Origin: Roseinatronobacter sp. S2
GTDB taxonomy: Bacteria > Pseudomonadota > Alphaproteobacteria > Rhodobacterales > Rhodobacteraceae
Assembly: GCF_029581395.1 (NCBI RefSeq)
Contig: NZ_CP121116.1
Location: 1-64,000 of the forward strand
Direction: 5' to 3'
DNA: 64,000 bases
A program made the translations under genes and the position numbers. Of this stretch, positions 49,262 through 56,851 are shown in pieces. Position 1 is the first letter of the stretch, and every line of letters starts with the position of its first letter. The notes beneath the pieces were generated by a model. That model did no database searches. It saw only the letters and a program-made list of their open reading frames with translations, and was not told the origin of the DNA.

Positions 49262-50311
49262 TTAGTTGCCAAAGCCGGAAAAGCGACGAACCCGTTGTCC
49301 GTCTTGCAGCTGTGGCAGGCCCGCCTCCACGATCTCAAGGCCATCCTCCAGCCCGTCAGTGACAATGACCCGCCCGTCATCGGCGGGTTGCACTGTGACA
49401 GGCATTCGGCGGACCGGACCGGTTCCGTCCGCGTCCGCTTCAAAAACAAGCACATAGGTTGTGCCATCCGGGTTGATGCCCACTGCCGATGCGGGCAGCA
49501 GCACGCCTTGCAGCCCGTCCTGCACCCGTGCGGTTACCGTCGCCGAGGAGCCGGGCAGAACACTCAGCCCGTCGGTGGATTGCAGCGCCAGAGAGAGCCT
49601 GAACGTCTGACCAATGGCTGATGCCTCGGCGTCGAATTCACTGATGGCCAGCGGGTAGGGGGTGCTGTTGCCGGGAAATTCTGCGAAGAACTCGATGGCG
49701 TCACGGTCGTCCGGGCGGCGGAACAGCACTTCCGGCACGTTAATCTCGATGCGCAACTCTGACATGTCATGCAGGCGAACGACGGGGGTGCCTGCGGAAA
49801 TGGTGCTGAAATTTGCGACGCGGCGGCTGGCGACCAGCGAATCGAAAGGCGCCAGCAGGGTTGCGTGACGCAGGCGGGTTTCGGCATCACGCACCGAAAG
49901 TGCGGCCAGTTGTGCCTGTGTTTCTGCATTTTCCAGCGACACCTCGCTGGCGGCGCTTCCACTTAGCCGTCGCAGACGCGCCGCTGCGCGGTCGGCCTCG
50001 TCCTGTTGCAGGCGGGCCTGTTGCAGTTGCAGATCAAAGGTTTCCACGTCCAGCCGCGCGATCATGTCGCCCTTTGCCAGTGTCTGCCCTTCGGTTACTG
50101 GAAATTCCATGATCTGACCGCCCACCTGAAACGCCAGATCAACGGTCTGACGTGCCACGACCTGACCAAAGAATTGCCGTGTCATCCACGGCTCTTGTGC
50201 GGTCACGGTTGTCACCTTGACAGGCCGCAGTGTTTCCTGCGCGGCCAGCGGCATGGCGCTGACGCCCATCAGGGTGGTGGCCAGAACAAAGACAACAGAA
50301 AATCGGGACAT
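49262..50311 (-). CDS. RND efflux periplasmic adaptor (membrane fusion protein)
   Basis: A 349-residue adaptor. The signal peptide starts MSRFSVVFVLATTLMG and is cleaved after PLAAQ. The lipoyl/barrel-sandwich halves (GQVVARQTVDLAFQVGGQIMEFPVTEGQTLAKGDMIARLD) flank an alpha-helical hairpin of about residues 95-150. A beta-barrel and the membrane-proximal domain end with GLPQLQDGQRV. ATG 50311 is chosen for GGAGGG upstream and a proper signal peptide. It links the pump encoded next to it with an outer-membrane channel. Confidence 0.9.
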   Translation of the reverse strand: MSRFSVVFVLATTLMGVSAMPLAAQETLRPVKVTTVTAQEPWMTRQFFGQVVARQTVDLAFQVGGQIMEFPVTEGQTLAKGDMIARLDVETFDLQLQQARLQQDEADRAAARLRRLSGSAASEVSLENAETQAQLAALSVRDAETRLRHATLLAPFDSLVASRRVANFSTISAGTPVVRLHDMSELRIEINVPEVLFRRPDDRDAIEFFAEFPGNSTPYPLAISEFDAEASAIGQTFRLSLALQSTDGLSVLPGSSATVTARVQDGLQGVLLPASAVGINPDGTTYVLVFEADADGTGPVRRMPVTVQPADDGRVIVTDGLEDGLEIVEAGLPQLQDGQRVRRFSGFGN

Positions 50312-50506
50312 CGGACCCTCCGTTGGGGGAACTTTGAAAAAGCAGATCACAAGAAGAACCGTTTAACGCAAAATGTCTGATTGTCGCGTCGTTATCGCGG
50401 TGCGCCTGATCCCAGGGCGACACGTCTGCATCTCCCGGCACCCGGACAGGTATTTCTGCGACATGCGGTGTTCCGATTCAGTTGACGGTTTGCGTTCGAT
50501 GGCTTA

Positions 50507-50526
50507 TTTATACAAAACTGTATAAA
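50507..50526. promoter_or_regulatory. Palindromic operator between tetR and the RND genes
   Basis: TTTATACAAAACTGTATAAA has perfect 8-bp arms around AAAC. It ends 11 bases before the TetR ATG, overlapping its ribosome-site region, and lies in the divergent promoter of the efflux genes. This is the expected TetR binding site for autorepression and pump control. Confidence 0.75.
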
Positions 50527-50537
50527 AAGGTCAAGAC

Positions 50538-51167
50538 ATGTCTAACGCTTTCGCCACCAGCGCCGCGCCAGTCAAGTTACCGCGCAAGATTGCAGAAGGC
50601 GCGCTGCGAGTGTTCGCAGAGCGCGGGTCCGACAAGGTGTCCGTCAGCGACCTTGCGCAGGCGTCGGGGGTGACGCGCGCGACAATTTACAACAATTGCC
50701 CCGATCCGGCGCGGATATTTAACCTCGTCGCACAACAACTGGTTACCGAATTACGGGACTCCATTGCTGCGGCGGCAGTGGACGAAACAGACCCGGCCGT
50801 TCAGTTGGCCATAGGCATGGGGCATTTCCTGCGCCGTGCGCATGAAGACCCGGTTTGGGGGGCCTTCATCCTGCGCTTTGCGCTGACGACCGATACCCTG
50901 CGGTCGATATTGCTGGGCCATCCCGCAACAATCGTCCAGAAAGGCATAGCCGACGGGCGCTTCTCAATTCGGTCCGATCAGATCCCGGCGGTTCTTGCGA
51001 TGATCGGGGGTGCGGTTCTTGGGCAGATCTCGCTGATCCAGGATGGTCATGCGCCATGGCGCAAAGCCGCAGCCGATCTGGCGGAACTGTTCCTGCGCGC
51101 CTTGGGGATTGACCAGCAAGAGGCGCGCGAGATCGCTCAATATGATCTGCTGGAACTTGCGCCCTAA
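50538..51167 (+). CDS. TetR-family repressor of the RND pump
   Basis: A 209-residue regulator. The N-terminal helix-turn-helix is RKIAEGALRVFAERGSDKVSVSDLAQASGVTRATIYNNC (residues about 14-54). The C-terminal ligand-binding helices are not specific enough to name an inducer. It is divergent from the adaptor-pump operon with a palindrome in the shared promoter. AAAAGG precedes ATG 50538. Copy B of the dispersed repeat begins directly after its TAA. Confidence 0.9.
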   Translation: MSNAFATSAAPVKLPRKIAEGALRVFAERGSDKVSVSDLAQASGVTRATIYNNCPDPARIFNLVAQQLVTELRDSIAAAAVDETDPAVQLAIGMGHFLRRAHEDPVWGAFILRFALTTDTLRSILLGHPATIVQKGIADGRFSIRSDQIPAVLAMIGGAVLGQISLIQDGHAPWRKAAADLAELFLRALGIDQQEAREIAQYDLLELAP

Positions 51168-51274
51168 AGCGTTTCGGTTTCTCGTTGAATCGCCAGAAAC
51201 GCTTTAGTCTTCTGTTTTGTCGCAATTTCGAACCGAAAAAGCCCATCACCTTTTTCTGAAACTGCCCTGAATGT
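51168..51274. repeat. 107-bp dispersed intergenic repeat, copy B
   Basis: Begins at the base after the TetR stop and aligns ungapped to 44351-44457. The inverted repeat GCGTTTC (51169-51175) and GAAACGC (51196-51202) is preserved. It may act as the terminator of tetR. No gene is seen from here to 51429. Confidence 0.75.
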
Positions 51275-51429
51275 TTCCTTCGAGAGGGTGTCCGGCGCGA
51301 ATAGCCGGGTTCGGCCATTGATGCGAGAACATGGTCCTGACCGGTGACGCCCGTCAGGTCATTTCGGCGACCAACCGAAGCGCCGTATTCGGTGGGGGCC
51401 GGGAAATGTGGGGCGTAAGCTGGCACTGC

Positions 51430-52233
51430 TCAGGTATGACGGGGCGTGTACAGTTCCAGAGCCGCAGCATGCAGGGATGACCAGTGCGCGCCGGCAAGCT
51501 TTCGTACCGTTTTATGCCAATCCCTATCAGGCATTACAGGTGCCGTCAGTTCAGTATGCGGCCAGTCTGTCCCGAAAAGACAATACTCCGGGGCCGCATC
51601 AAGCAACGCTGCCGCGATATCCAGGGCAGTGGCGTATTGCGGCGGTTTTGCCACGATACGGTCGGGGGCCGAAATCTTTGCATACACGTTCCGCGCCGCG
51701 ACCTGCGCCACCAGACCCGCAACCGCGTCAACGCCGCTGCCGGGTGGCGGAAAACCCATATGATCAATGACAACAGGGGGGACACCGGGTGTCGCAAGAA
51801 GTGCTTCAAGATCGGTGCGCGTGCAATCGATCTGCAACTGCAAATGCCATCCATGGTCGCGCATCCATGGCCACCACTTTTGCGTCGCGGCGAATGGCAG
51901 GCCACCCGCGTTGATCAGGTTACAGCGTATCCCACATATGCCTGCGGCCCGCAGCGCCCCGAGATCCGCAATGCTGCTGTCGGGATCGGGCACAGCCACG
52001 CCAACGCAACGGCCTTCGCTGTGGGCGAGTGCGTCAAGCAGACAGCTGTTGTCACTGCCGTAAACACTGGGCTGCACAATTACGGCGCGGGCGCTTCCGA
52101 TAGAATCGAGATGGGCGAAAAGCGCTTGTAGCGTTGCCACGGGTGGCGTGTACCCTCGTGTCGGCGACAACGGGAAGCGGTCATGATCGCCAATAACATG
52201 AACATGGCAGTCCCAGGTCGCAGTATCAGTCAT
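51430..52233 (-). CDS. Amidohydrolase-family lactonase-like protein
   Basis: A 267-residue TIM-barrel metal hydrolase of the amidohydrolase_2 family. WDCHVHVIGDHDRFP gives the HxH metal motif near residue 10, VVIDHMGFPPPGSGVD the later histidine, and YCLFGTDWPHTE the catalytic aspartate. The family includes sugar-lactone and 2-pyrone-4,6-dicarboxylate hydrolases. It overlaps the end of the IlvD-type dehydratase gene by 8 bp. In that operon it most plausibly opens an aldonolactone to the aldonate used by the dehydratase. Confidence 0.82.
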   Translation of the reverse strand: MTDTATWDCHVHVIGDHDRFPLSPTRGYTPPVATLQALFAHLDSIGSARAVIVQPSVYGSDNSCLLDALAHSEGRCVGVAVPDPDSSIADLGALRAAGICGIRCNLINAGGLPFAATQKWWPWMRDHGWHLQLQIDCTRTDLEALLATPGVPPVVIDHMGFPPPGSGVDAVAGLVAQVAARNVYAKISAPDRIVAKPPQYATALDIAAALLDAAPEYCLFGTDWPHTELTAPVMPDRDWHKTVRKLAGAHWSSLHAAALELYTPRHT

Positions 52234-53953
52234 CTGGGTGATCCGGGGAAGTCGCAGTCAGAAAGTCGAAATCGCAGCCTTGTCCGGCTTGCTGCACGGC
52301 CATTGCAAAAAGCCGGGCGTATCCGCGCTTGGGCAGGGCTGGCGCTGTCCAGTCTGCACGCCGCCGCGCCAGTTCGTCATTATCGACCAGCAAATCAAGG
52401 GTGCCTGCGCCGACGTCCAGACGAATGTGATCACCGTTACAGACCAGCGCAAGTGGTCCACCTACGGCCGCTTCGGGTGCCGCGTGCAGGACGACGGCGC
52501 CATAGGCGGTGCCCGACATTCGGGCATCAGATATCCGCACCATATCGCGGACCCCCTGACGCGCCAGCTTGCGTGGGATCGGAATAGCCCCCGCCTCTGG
52601 CATGCCGGGGGCACCGACGGGGCCGACATTGCGCAGCACAAGTACATGGTCCGGTGTCACGTCAAGATCGGGGTCGTCAATCCGCGCGGCAAGGTCCATC
52701 AGCCCGTCGAAAACCAGCGCCGGCCCTTCATGCTGCCGCAATCCCGGCGTCATGGCGGCATGTTTGATTACGGCACCGTCAGGAACAAGGCTGCCGCGCA
52801 ATACCGCGATTGCGCTTCCATCAACCACCGGGCGGGTTATGTCGCGGATCACCTCCCGGTCGCGCCAGACAGGCCAGTCGTCCAGGACCGCCGCCCATGA
52901 TTGACCGTCCGCAGCGGTCGCGGAGGAATCGAACAGCGCTGCACCAGCAAGTTCACGCAGAAGCGCGGGCAGGCCGCCTGCCGTGTGGAAATCCTGCATA
53001 TACACGCGGCCTACAGGCTTGAGGTCACACAGAATTGGTGTGTCGCGGCCTGTCGAGTCGAGCATGTTCAGGTCAAGGTGCAGCCCTGCACGCCCGGCGA
53101 TTGCGGCAAGATGGATCGCCGCATTGGTCGATCCGCCAAGCGCCTGCAAAACAACACAGGCATTGCGTATGCTTGCCTGTGTCATCAATTGCGACGGCAA
53201 AGGGGCGCCTGTTCGCGCCATCTCGACTGCGCGTTTGCCCGAGGCTTCGGCATGGCGCAGGCGTTCGGAATGCACGGCCGGGATCGTCGCCCCGCCGGGC
53301 AACATGAAGCCCAGCGTCTCTGCAAGGCAGGCCATGGTACTGGCCGTGCCCATCACCATGCAGGTTCCATGCGATGCCATGAGTTGTGATTGCGCCGCGC
53401 GCAAAGTGTCTGTGTCTATCGTCTCGGCGCGGTATTCGCCCCAAAGGCGGCGGCAGTCAGTGCAGGCGCCCAGTCGCGTGCCTTCATGGCTGCCGGTCAG
53501 CATCGGGCCCACAGCGACCGACAAGGTCGGCACGTCCGCACTTATGGCCCCCATAAGCTGCGCGGGGATTGTCTTGTCACAGCCACCGATCAGAACCGCG
53601 GCATCGAGCGGCAGCGCCCTGAGCATTTCCTCGGTGTCCATCGACATCAGATTGCGCAGATACATCGACGTCGGATGCGCAAAGCTTTCATGCAAAGAAA
53701 TTGTCGGGAAAACCATCGGCAGCCCCCCTGCCATCGTTACCCCGCGCGAGATTGCTTCGACAAGCTGTGGCGCGGTGGCATGGCACGGGTTGAAGTCCGA
53801 TCCTGTATCGCAGATTGCGATGATGGGGCGGTCCAGTGCATCAGGTCCGTATCCGCGTGACGTAAGAAAGGCTGTGCGCAAAAACTGCGCAAAACCCGCA
53901 TCACCATAGGCCGTCAGACGACCTGCAAGACCTTTTCTTTCATGATCGCTCAC
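52226..53953 (-). CDS. IlvD/Edd-family dehydratase (probable sugar-acid dehydratase)
   Basis: A 575-residue iron-sulfur dehydratase. The cluster and metal cysteines are in ICDTGSDFNPCH, LIGGCDKTIPAQL and GACTDCRRLWGEY. MVMGTASTMACLAETLG and the C-terminal RISDARMSGTAYGAVVLH are family blocks. The arrangement with sugar genes, and no other branched-chain amino-acid genes, favours a pentonate/hexonate dehydratase (arabonate, xylonate or similar) giving a 2-keto-3-deoxy acid, rather than IlvD proper. It overlaps the aldolase gene upstream by four bases and the amidohydrolase downstream. Confidence 0.88.
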   Translation of the reverse strand: MSDHERKGLAGRLTAYGDAGFAQFLRTAFLTSRGYGPDALDRPIIAICDTGSDFNPCHATAPQLVEAISRGVTMAGGLPMVFPTISLHESFAHPTSMYLRNLMSMDTEEMLRALPLDAAVLIGGCDKTIPAQLMGAISADVPTLSVAVGPMLTGSHEGTRLGACTDCRRLWGEYRAETIDTDTLRAAQSQLMASHGTCMVMGTASTMACLAETLGFMLPGGATIPAVHSERLRHAEASGKRAVEMARTGAPLPSQLMTQASIRNACVVLQALGGSTNAAIHLAAIAGRAGLHLDLNMLDSTGRDTPILCDLKPVGRVYMQDFHTAGGLPALLRELAGAALFDSSATAADGQSWAAVLDDWPVWRDREVIRDITRPVVDGSAIAVLRGSLVPDGAVIKHAAMTPGLRQHEGPALVFDGLMDLAARIDDPDLDVTPDHVLVLRNVGPVGAPGMPEAGAIPIPRKLARQGVRDMVRISDARMSGTAYGAVVLHAAPEAAVGGPLALVCNGDHIRLDVGAGTLDLLVDNDELARRRADWTAPALPKRGYARLFAMAVQQAGQGCDFDFLTATSPDHPDD

Positions 53954-54846
53954 GTTGAAACGGCTTTCTGCGACAGGGTTGCGTATAATGCCTGCGCTGC
54001 GTCCGGTTGCATGGCGACAAGCGGGGGGCGCACGCGTGCCCAGTCAGGGGTGTTGTATTGCAGCGCCAGGGTTGCCTTTATGCCCGGAATCAGTGGCCCC
54101 GCAGTGACGGCCAGCCGCAGGCGTGTTGCTTCCTGCTGTAGTGCGGTGGCATCATGTCCTGCGTGCAACGCGTTGATCAGGGCCGCAATGCCGCCTGCGT
54201 TGATGTTGGCCGTGGCCGAGATGCAGCCCGCCGCACCAAGGGGCATTGCCATTGACAGATGCGCTTCGTTGGCGGGGAATACACCGAAGCCGTCAAAGCT
54301 TTCGATCACGGCACGGGTATTGGACCAGTCACCGGAGCTGTCTTTGAGGCCAACAATGATTTCCGGAAAGCTGCGCCGCAGCCGGTCGATCAGGTCAAGC
54401 GACCAGCCGACACCGGCCATCTGTGGAATGTGATACAGGTAAATTCGTAACGCCGGATCATCAACCCCGTCAATCACCTGCGCCACATAGTTGAAAAGGC
54501 CATCATCGGACACGCCTTTGTAAAAGAATGGCGGCAGCAGCAGCACCCCGGCGCACCCCATCGTGGTTGCATGCCGACTTAGCACAATGGCGTCGTCTGT
54601 AGCACAGGCCCCTGTGCCAGGCAGAAGTTTTTCCGCATCGATCCCGCCGTTCAGCAATGCATCAAGCACGGCGCGCCTTTCCTGCATGGTCATGCTGTTC
54701 GCTTCGCTGGTGGTGCCAAGCGGTGCAAGGCCGCTGGCGCCGTCAGCGATAAGGTTGCGTGCATGGGAAAGCAGGGCGGCAGTGTCGACGCGTCCATCCG
54801 AACCGAATGGGGTCGCCACTGGTGGCCAAAGACCAGTACGGTGCAT
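53950..54846 (-). CDS. DHDPS-family aldolase/dehydratase (2-keto-3-deoxy sugar acid aldolase candidate)
   Basis: A 298-residue class I aldolase-fold barrel. GLWPPVATPFGSDGRVD opens the barrel, GTTSEANSMTMQER is the substrate-carboxylate loop, IYLYHIPQM holds the catalytic tyrosine, and IIVGLKDSSGDW holds the Schiff-base lysine. ATG 54846 has AGGAG upstream; an open extension to 54942 adds basic residues unlike the family. It is the first gene of an operon with a sugar-acid dehydratase, so it probably cleaves or dehydrates the 2-keto-3-deoxy acid. The operon promoter region at 54847-55074 carries the TTGTCAACAATT motif. Confidence 0.87.
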   Translation of the reverse strand: MHRTGLWPPVATPFGSDGRVDTAALLSHARNLIADGASGLAPLGTTSEANSMTMQERRAVLDALLNGGIDAEKLLPGTGACATDDAIVLSRHATTMGCAGVLLLPPFFYKGVSDDGLFNYVAQVIDGVDDPALRIYLYHIPQMAGVGWSLDLIDRLRRSFPEIIVGLKDSSGDWSNTRAVIESFDGFGVFPANEAHLSMAMPLGAAGCISATANINAGGIAALINALHAGHDATALQQEATRLRLAVTAGPLIPGIKATLALQYNTPDWARVRPPLVAMQPDAAQALYATLSQKAVST

Positions 54847-54991
54847 GATTGTTGCGCTCCTTCTTTTTCTGCGGCCCGGCATCTTTGATGCCCGTCTTTG
54901 GCACCTGTGCGACACAGCCGGCAGCAGGTGCCTGGAAAGCATCGCCAGCCTTCTGGTGGCGACCCTGCCACAATGTAGCGTGCATCATAAG

Positions 54992-55003
54992 TTGTCAACA
55001 ATT
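54992..55003. promoter_or_regulatory. Candidate GntR/FadR-type operator 1
   Basis: TTGTCAACAATT, followed by a GATGA element, lies in the divergent promoter of the aldolase operon and the Gfo/Idh/MocA gene. TTGTnnACAA fits the TnGTnnACnA consensus of FadR-subfamily GntR regulators, and one is encoded at 56033-56734. The same 12-mer recurs at 58563. Confidence 0.6.
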
Positions 55004-55074
55004 CTGATGATTGCAATGTGATATTTATTGAAATATTGGTATTATATGATGAAGTGTAGCAGGAATTGTCGCCA

Positions 55075-56106
55075 ATGCGAGTTTTAAGAATCGGAATTAT
55101 CGGCGCGGGTTGGGCAGCAGAGCACCACTTGCGGGCCTATGCATCACTGGGCAGGAGGGTTGCCGTCGTGGCGCTTGCGGACCCGGATGCCAGTGTGCGG
55201 ACGGCACGGGCAGCGGATTGGGGGGTTGGTCGGACCTATGACAGCGCCGCAGCCTTGCTCGCGGCATCCGATTTGCAGCTTGACGCGATCGATGTCGCTT
55301 GCCCGCGAGAGCACCATGCCGACGCGGTGCAGCGTGCAGTCGCCGCAGGCCTTGCGGTTTTTTGTCAGAAACCGCTGGCACCGACATGGAACGAGGCGCG
55401 GTCGTTGGTTGACGGGTTGCCCGCTGGCGCACGTCTGATGGTGCATGAGAACTGGCGCTATCGGCCGCACTACAGGCTTATGTGTGACTGGATCGCTGCT
55501 GGACGGATCGGACAGCTGCGTGAAGTAACGGTACGGGTTTGCACCTCAGGGCTTTTGCCGGATGCAGGCGGGTGCCTGCCGGCGCTGCAAAGGCAACCGA
55601 TGCTGGCGGGTCTGGACCGTATGCTGTTGATGGAGGTAATGATTCACCACATTGACGCGCTGCGCATGCTGGTTGGGGATATGACATTGCTGGGCGCGGT
55701 CACAGGATCTGACACCGACTGCCTGCGCGGAGAAGATCGGGCGAGTCTGCTGTTCAATGCGTCCGGGGCTGCCGTTTCCCTTATCGGCGACTTCAGGGCG
55801 CATGGCGCACCCGGTGCATTGTCTGATGCTGTGACGCTGCAAGGCACTGATGGCGTAATTTCGCTTGCGCAGGACAGGCTGAGTTTAAGTGCGGGGACAG
55901 AGGTGCTGGAAGATGTCGCGCTGGATCTTGCTGCGGATTATGCCGCATCCTACAGGGACGCGATTGCGTTTTTTCTGGATGCGGTAGAAGCAGAAGATGC
56001 AGCCCCCTTCGCGGCGCAGGTCGAAGATAACCTCAGGACGCTTGCTCTGGTTGAGCAGGCTTACGCAAGCCACGCGCCTCGGTTTCCTCTCGTTCGAGGC
56101 GGTTGA
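55075..56106 (+). CDS. Gfo/Idh/MocA-family sugar dehydrogenase
   Basis: A 343-residue NAD(P)-dependent oxidoreductase. The Rossmann loop is RIGIIGAGWAAEHHLRAYASLG, and the catalytic lysine lies in VFCQKPLAPTW, where the family usually has EKP. LLMEVMIHHIDALRMLVGDM supplies the C-terminal-domain histidines. It would oxidise a sugar to its lactone, the first step before the amidohydrolase and dehydratase encoded on the other strand. ATG 55075 has AGGAA upstream. Its last 74 bases overlap the convergent GntR gene. Confidence 0.85.
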   Translation: MRVLRIGIIGAGWAAEHHLRAYASLGRRVAVVALADPDASVRTARAADWGVGRTYDSAAALLAASDLQLDAIDVACPREHHADAVQRAVAAGLAVFCQKPLAPTWNEARSLVDGLPAGARLMVHENWRYRPHYRLMCDWIAAGRIGQLREVTVRVCTSGLLPDAGGCLPALQRQPMLAGLDRMLLMEVMIHHIDALRMLVGDMTLLGAVTGSDTDCLRGEDRASLLFNASGAAVSLIGDFRAHGAPGALSDAVTLQGTDGVISLAQDRLSLSAGTEVLEDVALDLAADYAASYRDAIAFFLDAVEAEDAAPFAAQVEDNLRTLALVEQAYASHAPRFPLVRGG

Positions 56107-56734
56107 GGTAATGCTGCTTGCTGGGCCGAAGGTGCTGGACACACAGTTCCGACAATGCCCATGAATCTGTCCCGGCCAGAAGGCCGATCATTGAATGATG
56201 CTCGGCGCGGGCTTCTGTCAGCCGGGCGAAGTTGCCCATGTCGGCCGCGCGTATAACATAGGTCATATCCATCGCGCGCTTCAGCATATCGACCAGATAC
56301 GGATTGCCGCACAGGCCGAAAAAGCCCACATGAAAGGCATCGTTGGTGGCGTGGATGTCGGGCAGGCTGCGGCTGTCAATGGCGGCTTCGTAATCGGCTT
56401 GCAGTGCCCGGACCGCTGCAATGTCGCGCGCGCTGACCGGCAGCGTGATTTTCAGTGCGGCCTGCCGGGTCAGCATCTCGCGAACTTCATAGAGCTGGCG
56501 CACTTGCTCGGCGGTGTAGCCGCGCACATGGGCACCTTTGTGCCGCTCTCGCGTGACGATACCAACGCGTTCAAGGATCATCAGCGCGGACCGGACATGA
56601 TGGCGCGACGCGCCTTTCTCGCGCGCGATGGCCTCTTCGCGCAGTCGTTCTCCGGGGCCGAAGCGTCCGAAGATGATGTCTTCCTCTATGGCGCGCGCGA
56701 CTGCGATTTCTTCATTGTCCTGATCAGTGGTCAT
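56033..56734 (-). CDS. GntR-family regulator, FadR/FCD subfamily
   Basis: A 233-residue regulator. The N-terminal winged helix has IIFGRFGPGERLREEAIAREKGASRHHVRSALMILERVGIVTRERHKGAHV (about residues 20-70), and an FCD helical effector domain with metal-binding histidines (TNDAFHVGF, ARAEHHSMI) follows. It lies 117 bp downstream of the GH39 gene on the same strand. The two TTGTCAACAATT sites upstream of the catabolic genes match its subfamily's operators. An effector such as a sugar acid intermediate is likely but not visible. Confidence 0.88.
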   Translation of the reverse strand: MTTDQDNEEIAVARAIEEDIIFGRFGPGERLREEAIAREKGASRHHVRSALMILERVGIVTRERHKGAHVRGYTAEQVRQLYEVREMLTRQAALKITLPVSARDIAAVRALQADYEAAIDSRSLPDIHATNDAFHVGFFGLCGNPYLVDMLKRAMDMTYVIRAADMGNFARLTEARAEHHSMIGLLAGTDSWALSELCVQHLRPSKQHYLNRLEREETEARGLRKPAQPEQAS

Positions 56735-56851
56735 TTGCTGCCCTTTCGATCATGCCTTCTATCCGCCATCCGGCACCCTAATCAAGCCGACAGCCCCGCA
56801 AAGATGAACCTTGCGCTGGCCCGGACGTTGCGTCATCCGGGCCATGGTTGA

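Noticed and set aside
50866-51426. Minus-strand open frame of 186 codons over the tetR end and repeat copy B
   Set aside because: Antisense to tetR; its resemblance to a frame at 44328-44534 comes from the shared 107-bp repeat.
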